Shown piece by piece: positions 8,651-15,260 of a DNA stretch of 31,485 nucleotides. Within the stretch, counting starts at the first letter, position 1. Every line of letters starts with the position of its first letter. This DNA is from HGM12587 sp964602445 (GTDB lineage Bacteria > Bacillota > Clostridia > Lachnospirales > Lachnospiraceae). Where the stretch lies: positions 1 to 31,485 of the forward strand of contig CAZRQV010000023.1 of NCBI GenBank assembly GCA_964602445.1. The letters are read 5' to 3'. The notes beneath the pieces are model-generated. The model did no database searches, was not told the DNA's origin, and was given only the letters and a program-made list of their open reading frames with translations. Position numbers and translations under genes: made by a program.

Positions 8651-8896
8651 TGTGAATAACTCCTTTCGAAAAATGTAAATAAAAAATAGAAAAGTAATTC
8701 GTAGTAGTTATAGTAGGGGGTGTGAATTTGTTGAAAAGTCCAAAAATCCTTGGAAATACAAAGAAAAACCGAAAGGACAACCATGTGCATAACCTTAAAA
8801 AAGTCAGTGAATAAATTAGAAATTATCCACAGGGGGCAAAAAGTTTTAAAATATACACATTCTGTCCACGGCTTTTTCACACCGAAATGTTGATAA
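8651..8896. other. oriC, dnaA-dnaN half: DNA unwinding module
   Basis: Read on the minus strand from dnaA toward dnaN, the region shows: TTATCAACA (8896-8888), TTATCCACA on the plus strand (8823-8831, perfect DnaA box), TTATGCACA (8792-8784), then two weak tandem boxes TTTTCAACA and AATTCACA (about 8737-8721). A run of five G/C (8720-8716) follows, then triplets spaced every 3 bp (TAG, TAG, TTA, TAG, TAG on the plus strand, 8702-8716), and an A/T-rich tract at about 8667-8700. This order matches the basal unwinding system described in Bacillus subtilis. No believable ORF is present. Confidence 0.8.
8702..8716 (+). other. DnaA-trio repeat of the origin
   Basis: Five successive triplets TAG-TAG-TTA-TAG-TAG, four of which fit the 3'-[G/A]A[T/A]-5' trio consensus when read away from the G-run and the DnaA boxes. 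In Bacillus this strand is bound by the DnaA filament as the duplex melts. The adjoining stretch towards dnaN is A/T-rich, as expected for the melted region. Confidence 0.75.
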
Positions 8897-8943
8897 CCTT
8901 ATAATAATAAGGAAGTTTTTGTGTAAAAACAAAATGTTGAGAA

Positions 8944-10296
8944 TTACATTGGATTGATCTTTTTCTTAAGAACATCAATATTATTTTTAATAGAAGTATT
9001 GTTTGCTTTTAAAGCATCAACAATCTTGTTATATCCGTTGATGATTGTTGTATGGTCACGTTTTCCAAGCAAAGCACCGATATTCTTTAAGGAAGTGTCT
9101 GTCATTTCACGGCAGAGATACATTGCGATCTGGCGTGGGATGACGATTTCGTTATTTCTCTTAGTTCCGGCAATATCGGCCATGGAAATTCCATAATGTT
9201 CTGCAACCGTCTGGATGATCAATTCCGGAGTTACTTCTCTTTTTTCGTCAGAAGTTAAAATGTCGCGAAGAACTTCTTCGGCCAAAGAAACATTGATTTC
9301 CTTTTTTTCAAGATTAGAGTAAGCCACCAGTTTGTTTAAAGCACCTTCCAGTTCACGAATGTTGGATTTTACGTTGGAAGCGATAAACTGAATGACCTCA
9401 TCGTCAATTTTATATCCGTCAGTTTCCTCTTTTTTACGAAGAATCGCCATTCTGGTTTCATAATCAGGAGCTGAAATATCAGCAATCAGCCCCCATTCAA
9501 AACGGGAACGAAGTCTGGATTCCAGAGTTTCGATTTCTTTTGGCGGACGGTCAGAGGAGATAATAATCTGTTTGTTCGCGCTGTGCAGCGTGTTAAATGT
9601 ATGGAAAAATTCTTCCTGAGTACTTTCTTTTCCGATGATGAATTGAACGTCATCGATCAAAAGAACGTCAATATTTCTATACTTTTCCCTGAAATCATTG
9701 ATCGTTGTATTGTTGATACCGCGGATCGCGTCAATCAGTTCGTATGTAAATACTTCGGAGGTAACGTAAAGAACCTTTTTGGTTTTGTCTTTTTCTAAAA
9801 TGCTGTGAGCAATGGAGTGCATTAAGTGGGTCTTTCCAAGTCCAACACCTCCATATAAAAAAAGAGGATTGTAAACCACACCCGGTTTGTCTGCAACTGC
9901 CAGTGATGCTGCATGAGCAAATTTGTTATTTCCGCCCACAACAAAAGTATCGAACGTATATTTTGGATTTAAATTTGCACGTTCGATTGCTTCATTCATT
10001 AAGTTAGAAGATTTTTTGACAGGAAGGCTTTCCGCAGCGACCTGTTCTTTGGTTACAAACTCAATGTCGTAACTTTGATTGACCACGTCAATGATGGCAC
10101 CCTGCAGATAGATCTTGTATTTTTTGTCAAGATATTCTACGGCACCGTCCATTTCTACCACAATCTTTAAAAGATTGTTTTCCACACTATGTATTTTTAA
10201 TGGTTTGATCCAGGTATCAAAGGAGAGAGAAGACATTTCCAGGTCTGTTCTCATGTATTCCAGGATTTCAGTCCATTTTTCATAAATAAGATTCAT
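8944..10296 (-). CDS. dnaA: Chromosomal replication initiator DnaA
   Basis: 450 residues from ATG 10296. A GTG three codons upstream (10305) overlaps the AAGGTG ribosome binding site, and that site is correctly spaced (8 nt) only for the ATG. DnaA binds boxes in oriC and melts DNA as an ATP-driven filament. Visible: N-terminal helicase-loading domain; linker near 85-105; AAA+ domain starting NPKYTFDTFVVG, with Walker A GGVGLGKT (149-156) and Walker B LLIDDVQF (212-219); arginine-rich sensor region SRLRSRFEWG; C-terminal helix-turn-helix with GKRDHTTI. It lies between the two origin halves, so it can be autoregulated through boxes on both sides. Confidence 0.97.
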   Translation of the reverse strand: MNLIYEKWTEILEYMRTDLEMSSLSFDTWIKPLKIHSVENNLLKIVVEMDGAVEYLDKKYKIYLQGAIIDVVNQSYDIEFVTKEQVAAESLPVKKSSNLMNEAIERANLNPKYTFDTFVVGGNNKFAHAASLAVADKPGVVYNPLFLYGGVGLGKTHLMHSIAHSILEKDKTKKVLYVTSEVFTYELIDAIRGINNTTINDFREKYRNIDVLLIDDVQFIIGKESTQEEFFHTFNTLHSANKQIIISSDRPPKEIETLESRLRSRFEWGLIADISAPDYETRMAILRKKEETDGYKIDDEVIQFIASNVKSNIRELEGALNKLVAYSNLEKKEINVSLAEEVLRDILTSDEKREVTPELIIQTVAEHYGISMADIAGTKRNNEIVIPRQIAMYLCREMTDTSLKNIGALLGKRDHTTIINGYNKIVDALKANNTSIKNNIDVLKKKINPM

Positions 10297-10356
10297 TTTT
10301 ATCACCTTAGTTTCTTAGTTTATAATGTTCGCTACTTTATCAGAATATATAATAAA

Positions 10357-10682
10357 CTATCCACAAAATAATAGCAAATGAAAATTAAAAAAATGTGGGT
10401 AATCTTAAGTAAAAAAAGAAAAATACACCTGCTTTTCAACATATTTTTTAAATTTATGCACATCAGGAAAATTTTACTGTGGATAATGTGGAAAAAATCA
10501 TGCACATGAAAAAAGCCTTGAAAATAAAGGCTTGTACCGGATTTTGCAAAAAGAAATGCACATGGTTTACAAAAAGTTATGCACAAACTATCCACAAAAT
10601 GTGGATAATCTGACACAAACACTAATGTGCATACAAAATATTGTGTTTTGCATGTGTGTAACCCGGGAAAAGCTGTGGGTAA
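10357..10682. other. oriC, dnaA-rpmH half: DnaA-box cluster
   Basis: This gene-free stretch (10297-10904) carries at least eight DnaA boxes. Perfect TTATCCACA: 10486-10478 (-) and 10608-10600 (-). One mismatch: CTATCCACA at 10357-10365 and 10588-10596 (+), TTACCCACA at 10402-10394 and 10682-10674 (-), TTATGCACA at 10454-10462 and 10577-10585 (+). Weaker matches lie at 10498-10506 and 10626-10634. Boxes at 10588-10608 face each other as a near-perfect palindrome. This parallels the incAB region of Bacillus. No clear dnaA promoter was found among the boxes. Confidence 0.85.
10507..10533 (-). terminator. Terminator-like hairpin in the presumed dnaA leader
   Basis: On the minus strand, AAGCCTT (10533-10527), a 7-nt loop and AAGGCTT (10519-10513) form a 7-bp stem followed by a T-run (10514-10509). 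The orientation is that of dnaA. If the dnaA promoter lies upstream of it, the hairpin would act as an attenuator. The stem is short, so function is uncertain. Confidence 0.4.
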
Positions 10683-10737
10683 ATGAAAAAATGCCGGAAT
10701 AAATGAGATTTTTGCGGTTTTTTACGAGAAAATTAGC

Positions 10738-10766
10738 TTGACTTATTTCCTATTTATGAATATAAT
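10738..10766 (+). promoter_or_regulatory. Promoter of the rpmH-rnpA operon
   Basis: TTGACT (10738-10743), 17 bp, then a perfect TATAAT (10761-10766). The predicted start near 10773 gives a leader of about 130 nt before rpmH. Confidence 0.8.
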
Positions 10767-10904
10767 CGATATGATGTTTTAGTATGCGGCTAAATGTTTT
10801 GTTAGCTGTAGCGTTTTTAGTAGTAAAACGTAAGATATCTGATTCAGAAGAGATTATTCACCTTATATGTTATATATATGGTAGGGAAAAGGAGGTGCCC
10901 CGAT

Positions 10905-11039
10905 ATGAAAATGACATTTCAGCCAAAGAAAAGATCCAGATCTAAAGTTCACGGATTCAGAGCAAGAATGAGCACAGCAGGCGGAAGAAAAGTATTAGCT
11001 GCCAGAAGAGCAAAAGGAAGAAAACAGTTATCAGCATAG
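10905..11039 (+). CDS. rpmH: 50S ribosomal protein L34
   Basis: A 44-residue gene. ATG 10905 sits 8 nt after AAAAGGAGGT (10887-10896); stop TAG at 11037-11039. The product starts MKMTFQPKKRSRSKVHGF, continues with RARMSTAGGRKVLAARR and ends KGRKQLSA, matching the whole L34 family end to end. It is a tiny, very basic protein of the large ribosomal subunit. Next to rnpA it forms the conserved divergent partner of dnaA across the origin. A GC-rich hairpin directly after the stop probably lowers read-through into rnpA. Confidence 0.97.
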   Translation: MKMTFQPKKRSRSKVHGFRARMSTAGGRKVLAARRAKGRKQLSA

Positions 11040-11064
11040 GCCGCGTTTTTGTGGCCTTTTCTTC
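11039..11064 (+). terminator. Weak terminator/attenuator between rpmH and rnpA
   Basis: GGCCGC and GTGGCC (one G-U) form a 6-bp stem around GTTTTT, followed by TTTTCTT. It starts on the last base of the rpmH stop codon. Partial termination here would give far more L34 mRNA than RNase P protein mRNA. Confidence 0.6.
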
Positions 11065-11089
11065 TATGCAAAAGGCAAAAGGAGAAAAG

Positions 11090-11428
11090 ATGAAACATTC
11101 ACAGTCACTGAAAAAAAATGCAGATTTCCAGTTGGTTTATAAAAGCGGAAAATCTTTCGCAAACAAGTATTTAGTGATGTATGTGAAAGAAAACGATTTG
11201 GGAATCAATCGTATTGGGATATCTGTTAGCAAAAAAGTTGGAAACAGTGTCGTAAGACACAGGGTCAAAAGACTGATCCTAGAAAGCTATCGATTACATG
11301 AAGACATGTTCAATAGTAGTTTGGACATGGTAATCATCGCCAGATCGACTGCCAAAGACCGATCTTATGAGGAAATTAAAAGTGCAGTGATGCATCTGGG
11401 AAAACTTCATGACATTATTTTAAATTAA
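11090..11428 (+). CDS. rnpA: Ribonuclease P protein component
   Basis: 112 residues from ATG 11090, behind AAAGGAG. The open frame reaches back to 11051, but those codons overlap the hairpin and do not resemble the family. The protein assists the RNase P RNA in removing 5' leaders from pre-tRNA. The signature helix VVRHRVKRLILESYR is present, as is the N-terminal SLKKNADFQLVYKSGKS typical of RnpA. It is followed 1 bp later by yidD, so the two are translationally coupled. Confidence 0.95.
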   Translation: MKHSQSLKKNADFQLVYKSGKSFANKYLVMYVKENDLGINRIGISVSKKVGNSVVRHRVKRLILESYRLHEDMFNSSLDMVIIARSTAKDRSYEEIKSAVMHLGKLHDIILN

Positions 11429-11429
11429 T

Positions 11430-11639
11430 ATGAAAAGAATATTGATCTATTTGATTCGATTTTATCAAAGATATGTATCTCCTTTAAAATCCACAAAATG
11501 TCCTTATTATCCGACCTGTTCGAATTATGGTCTGGAGGCAATACAAAAGTACGGAGCTTTTAAGGGAGGTATTTTAGCTTTATGGAGAATTATTCGTTGT
11601 AATCCTTTCTCAAAGGGAGGATACGACCCGGTACCTTAA
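11430..11639 (+). CDS. yidD: Membrane protein insertion efficiency factor YidD
   Basis: 69 residues. The start is 1 bp after the rnpA stop, with no separate strong ribosome binding site. The family hallmarks are all visible: an amphipathic N-terminus (RILIYLIRFYQRYVSPL), the cysteine-rich CPYYPTCSNY, the KYGAFKGG stretch, the RIIRCNPFSKGGYDPVP ending. YidD sits at the inner face of the membrane and helps YidC-dependent insertion. Its place between rnpA and yidC is the standard one. Confidence 0.95.
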   Translation: MKRILIYLIRFYQRYVSPLKSTKCPYYPTCSNYGLEAIQKYGAFKGGILALWRIIRCNPFSKGGYDPVP

Positions 11640-11654
11640 AGGAGGAAAAAAGAA

Positions 11655-12917
11655 TTGTTAGGTTTGTTAGCAACACAGCATTCGGGCTTTATTTTAGGAC
11701 CGATTGCAAAATTATTGGGCTGGATCATGAACGCAATCTTCAATATTATGGATAGCGTATTCGGAGTTCAGAATATTGGTTTATGTATCATTTTATTTAC
11801 GATCGTGATTTATATGTTTATGCTTCCATTAACATATAAGCAGCAGAAATTTTCAAAAATGTCTGCAAAGATGAGTCCTGAATTAAATGCTGTCAGAAAA
11901 AAATATGAAGGCAAACAAGATCAGGCTTCTATGATGGCAATGAATGATGAAACCAAAGCTGTTTACGCAAAATATGGTGTTTCCGCATCAGGAAGCTGCG
12001 TACAGTTATTGATTCAGATGCCGATTTTATTTGCATTATATCGTGTAATTTATAATGTTCCGGCATATATTACCGGTGTAAAAAATGTATTTATGCCATT
12101 GGTTGATAAACTTCTCGTTGCAGAAGGTTCTGTGGAATATATGACACAGCTTGGAACAAGTCTTGGAATCAGCAAAAAACTGGATTTTGCTGCTGCAAAT
12201 ACCATGGTTGACGTATTAAACAAATTTCAGTCTAATAACTGGGTGGAATTATCTGAAAAATTCCCTGAATTATCAGATCTGATCTTCAGTACACAGGCAG
12301 AAGTTGACCATATGAACAGCTTTCTTGGAATCAATATTGCAAACTCACCATCTACTTTATTAAAGAGCGGTGTGGCAGTACTGATGATCGGCGCGATTGC
12401 AATTCCGGCACTGGCTGCATTGACACAGTGGTTAAACACAAAATTAATGCCACAGCCTGCAGCATCTGAAAACGGTGATGATGCGATGTCTCAGTCTATG
12501 AAACAGATGAACATCATGATGCCTTTAATGTCTGCAGTATTCTGCTTTACATTACCATCCGGTCTTGGTCTTTACTGGATCGCAAGTTCAGTAGTAAGAT
12601 GTGTACAGCAGTTGGTATTGAACAAACATTTTGACAAGATCGATCTGGATGAAATGATTCAGAAAAATCTTGAAAAATTAAACGAAAAAAGAGCAAAAGA
12701 AGGACTTCCGCCGGCTAGATTAAATGAAAAAGCAATCAGAGAAGCTCAGGCAAAACCGGTAGATGAGAAAAAAGCAGCAGAAAAGAGAGCTGCAACTCAG
12801 GAAGCCATTAAAAAGTCTACTGCTTATTATAATGAGAATGCAAAACCGGGAAGTTTGGCATCAAAAGCAAACATGGTTAAGAAGTTTGACGAAAAGAACA
12901 ATAAAAATAAAAAATAA
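11655..12917 (+). CDS. yidC: Membrane protein insertase YidC/Oxa1
   Basis: 420 residues from TTG 11655. AAAGGAGG (11638-11644) precedes it, and the first in-frame ATG falls inside the first hydrophobic stretch, so the TTG is likely real. The protein inserts and folds membrane proteins with or without SecYEG. Segments seen: hydrophobic 12-35; TM1 42-60 ending in MLPLTYKQQK; a coiled cytoplasmic hairpin with two helices; a long extracytoplasmic stretch (about 140-230); three further TM helices up to about 325; a highly basic tail (KKAAEKRAATQ to KNKK) suited to ribosome binding. No lipobox is present. The arginine normally found in TM1 is replaced by Y53. Confidence 0.93.
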   Translation: MLGLLATQHSGFILGPIAKLLGWIMNAIFNIMDSVFGVQNIGLCIILFTIVIYMFMLPLTYKQQKFSKMSAKMSPELNAVRKKYEGKQDQASMMAMNDETKAVYAKYGVSASGSCVQLLIQMPILFALYRVIYNVPAYITGVKNVFMPLVDKLLVAEGSVEYMTQLGTSLGISKKLDFAAANTMVDVLNKFQSNNWVELSEKFPELSDLIFSTQAEVDHMNSFLGINIANSPSTLLKSGVAVLMIGAIAIPALAALTQWLNTKLMPQPAASENGDDAMSQSMKQMNIMMPLMSAVFCFTLPSGLGLYWIASSVVRCVQQLVLNKHFDKIDLDEMIQKNLEKLNEKRAKEGLPPARLNEKAIREAQAKPVDEKKAAEKRAATQEAIKKSTAYYNENAKPGSLASKANMVKKFDEKNNKNKK

Positions 12918-12932
12918 AGGGGGAGACAAATC

Positions 12933-13763
12933 ATGGATTACATTCAGGTTAGCGCAAAGACAGTCGAAGATGCAATCTTAGAAGCTGCTATGAAGCTTGC
13001 TACTACAAGAGAACATTTAGAATGGGAAGTAATAGATAAAGGAAGCAACGGATTTTTAGGATTCGGAGCAAGAGATGCTGTGATCAAAGCGAGAGCACTC
13101 ACAGAAGAAGAAATCGAAAAAGCGGAAACAGCAGAAGTAAAAGAAGAACCTGTTGTGGAAGTAAAAAGAGAAATCAAGAAAGAAGTTAAAAAAGAAGTAA
13201 AACCGGAAATCAAAAAGGAAACAGCAGAACAGAAACCGGAAGCAGAAGTTGTGAAAAAAGCAGTTGTTCCGGGAAAAGAAATTTCTGCAGAAGAATTTTT
13301 GAAAGATGTTTTCAAAGCAATGGATATGACAGTGGATATTCAGGTAACAGAAAACAAAGAAGAACATACCATGGACATCGAACTTTCAGGAGAAGAAATG
13401 GGTGTTTTGATCGGTAAAAGAGGACAGACACTGGATTCTTTACAGTATCTTGTAAGCCTGGTAGTAAACAAATACAGCGAAGAATACATCCGTGTAAAGA
13501 TTGATACTGAAAATTATCGTGAAAGAAGAAAAGAAACTCTTGAAAATCTTGCAAGAAACATTGCTTACAAAGTAAAGAGAACAAGAAAAACGGTTACTTT
13601 AGAACCGATGAATCCATATGAAAGAAGAGTGATCCATTCTGCTCTTCAGAATGACCGTTATGTTACTACCCATAGTGAAGGTGAAGAACCATACAGACGA
13701 GTTGTAGTTACATTAAAAGATAATCATTATCATCGTAATTATCATAAAAAAGGGGAACGCTAA
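12933..13763 (+). CDS. jag: RNA-binding protein Jag/KhpB (EloR)
   Basis: 276 residues, 15 bp after yidC, ATG behind AAAGGGGGAG. Domain order: an N-terminal Jag_N fold (1-50, with SNGFLGFGARDAVIKAR), a charged Glu/Lys linker (about 55-110, repeats of KKEVK type), a KH domain with the GKRG loop (IGKRGQTLDSLQYLVS), then an R3H domain (RRVIHSALQND...). The family binds RNA, partners with KhpA, and affects cell elongation and sporulation in Firmicutes. It ends inside a terminator hairpin, closing the rpmH-jag operon. Confidence 0.94.
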   Translation: MDYIQVSAKTVEDAILEAAMKLATTREHLEWEVIDKGSNGFLGFGARDAVIKARALTEEEIEKAETAEVKEEPVVEVKREIKKEVKKEVKPEIKKETAEQKPEAEVVKKAVVPGKEISAEEFLKDVFKAMDMTVDIQVTENKEEHTMDIELSGEEMGVLIGKRGQTLDSLQYLVSLVVNKYSEEYIRVKIDTENYRERRKETLENLARNIAYKVKRTRKTVTLEPMNPYERRVIHSALQNDRYVTTHSEGEEPYRRVVVTLKDNHYHRNYHKKGER

Positions 13764-13779
13764 GGCGTTTCCCTTTTTT
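13745..13779 (+). terminator. Intrinsic terminator of the rpmH-rnpA-yidD-yidC-jag operon
   Basis: Arms 13746-13760 and 13765-13779 pair almost perfectly (one G-U) and are followed by T6. The jag stop codon TAA (13761-13763) lies in the 4-nt loop, so the last jag codons form the left arm. Confidence 0.88.
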
Positions 13780-13804
13780 AAAGCAGGAACCATAGAAATA
13801 GGAT

Positions 13805-13833
13805 TTGTAAAGAGAGTCATAATCTGATAATTT
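13805..13833 (+). promoter_or_regulatory. Possible promoter of the mnmE-mnmG-rsmG operon
   Basis: TTGTAA (13805-13810), 17 bp, TAATTT (13828-13833) preceded by TG-A as an extended -10. The -10 overlaps a small inverted repeat (CTGAT ... ATCAG). Match to consensus is only moderate, but it sits right between the jag terminator and mnmE. Confidence 0.4.
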
Positions 13834-13872
13834 AAAATCAGCAGACCAGAATTAGTATGAGAGGAATAATAT

Positions 13873-15249
13873 ATGATTAAAGATACCATTGCTGCAATTG
13901 CAACTGCCATGTCTTCTTCGGGAATTGGGATTGTTCGAATGAGCGGACCGGAGTCTTTTGAAATTATAGACAAGATTTTTCAGCCGAAAAAAGCCGGAAA
14001 AAAATTAAGCAATGAAAAAGGATATTCTCTTCATTATGGTTTTATCAAAGATGGGGAAGATTTGATCGATGAAGTACTGGTTCTTGCTATGAGAGGACCT
14101 CATAGCTATACCGCAGAAGATACCATAGAAATTGACTGCCACGGCGGTGTCTATGTAATGAAAAAAATTCTGGAAACAGTAATTAAATACGGTGCAAGAT
14201 CTGCAGAACCGGGAGAATTTACAAAACGAGCTTTTTTAAATGGCAGAATCGACCTTTCTCAGGCAGAAGCTGTGATCGATGTGATCAATGCGAAAAATGA
14301 ATTGGCTTTGAAAAGTTCTTTAAGTCAGTTAAAGGGGTCTGTCCATACGAAGATTGTTTCTTTAAGAGAAGAAATTTTATATGAAATTGCATATATCGAA
14401 TCTGCATTAGATGATCCGGAACATATCAGTTTGGAAGAATATCCGGAAACATTACTTCCGAAAGTACAGAAAATGAATCAGGAATTAAAGAAACTTCTGG
14501 CATCTTGTGATAACGGAAGATTTTTGAAAGAAGGAATTCAGACTGTCATCGTAGGAAAACCGAATGCAGGAAAATCTTCATTAATGAATGTTCTGGTAGG
14601 AGAAGAGCGCGCAATCGTAACAGAAATTGCCGGAACGACCAGAGATACGATTGAAGAACAGATTTCTTTGAACGGCATTTCTTTGAACATCATTGATACT
14701 GCAGGAATCCGGAATACGGAAGATGTGGTAGAAAACATTGGGGTATCCAGAGCGAAGGAATTTGCGCAAAAAGCAGATTTAATCTTATACGTTGTAGACG
14801 GAACGAAACAAATGGATGAATCAGATGAAGAAATTTGGCCAATTTTAGAAAATAAAAAGGTTATCATCTTGTTAAATAAGTCAGATTTAGATAATATGAT
14901 AACGAAAGAAATGTTGGAGAAAAAATTTTTACATCCGGTAATTCCGATTTCTGCGAAAGAAGAAACAGGAATCGATCTTCTGGAAGAGCTTTTAAAAGAA
15001 ATGTTCTTTAATGGAGAACTTTCTTTTAATGATGAAATTTATATTACGAATATGCGTCATAAAGAAGCAATTCAGAATGCTTATGATAGTATGAAGCTGG
15101 TGGAAGGCAGTATTTTAGATGGAATGCCGGAAGACTTTTTCTCTATTGATCTGATGAATGCATACAAAGCTTTGGGAATTGTGATTGGTGAAGAAATCGA
15201 AGATGATCTTGCAAATGAGATTTTCAGCAAGTTCTGTATGGGTAAATAA
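13873..15249 (+). CDS. mnmE: tRNA uridine-5-carboxymethylaminomethyl synthesis GTPase MnmE
   Basis: 458 residues, normal length; ATG 13873 after GAGGAA. With MnmG it adds the (carboxymethyl)aminomethyl group to U34 of tRNAs reading NNA/NNG codons. The N-terminal folate-binding domain starts DTIAAIATAMSSSGIGIVRMSG. A helical domain holds an inserted G domain: G1 GKPNAGKS (about 227-234), G2 with GTTRDT, G3 DTAG and G4 NKSD. The C-terminal catalytic FC[I/L/M]GK motif is FCMGK at 454-458. Followed 11 bp later by mnmG. Confidence 0.97.
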   Translation: MIKDTIAAIATAMSSSGIGIVRMSGPESFEIIDKIFQPKKAGKKLSNEKGYSLHYGFIKDGEDLIDEVLVLAMRGPHSYTAEDTIEIDCHGGVYVMKKILETVIKYGARSAEPGEFTKRAFLNGRIDLSQAEAVIDVINAKNELALKSSLSQLKGSVHTKIVSLREEILYEIAYIESALDDPEHISLEEYPETLLPKVQKMNQELKKLLASCDNGRFLKEGIQTVIVGKPNAGKSSLMNVLVGEERAIVTEIAGTTRDTIEEQISLNGISLNIIDTAGIRNTEDVVENIGVSRAKEFAQKADLILYVVDGTKQMDESDEEIWPILENKKVIILLNKSDLDNMITKEMLEKKFLHPVIPISAKEETGIDLLEELLKEMFFNGELSFNDEIYITNMRHKEAIQNAYDSMKLVEGSILDGMPEDFFSIDLMNAYKALGIVIGEEIEDDLANEIFSKFCMGK

Positions 15250-15260
15250 AGGAGCATAGC

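Noticed and set aside
8623..8880. An 85-codon ORF across the dnaA-dnaN gap, and the 44-codon upstream extension of dnaN
   Set aside because: Both translate the unwinding module; dnaN family similarity and the AAAGGAG site start at 8648.
10306..10380. A dnaA promoter near TATAAA/TATATT
   Set aside because: No -35 at acceptable spacing on the minus strand; AT-rich origin DNA yields many chance -10 matches.
10332..10622. A 96-codon minus-strand ORF in the origin
   Set aside because: It is built from DnaA boxes and AT-rich origin DNA, is low complexity (F, C, H, I), and lacks a ribosome binding site.
13056..13367. Long minus-strand ORFs opposite jag, rich in F, C and S
   Set aside because: Antisense of the Glu/Lys-rich jag linker; composition is explained by the sense strand.
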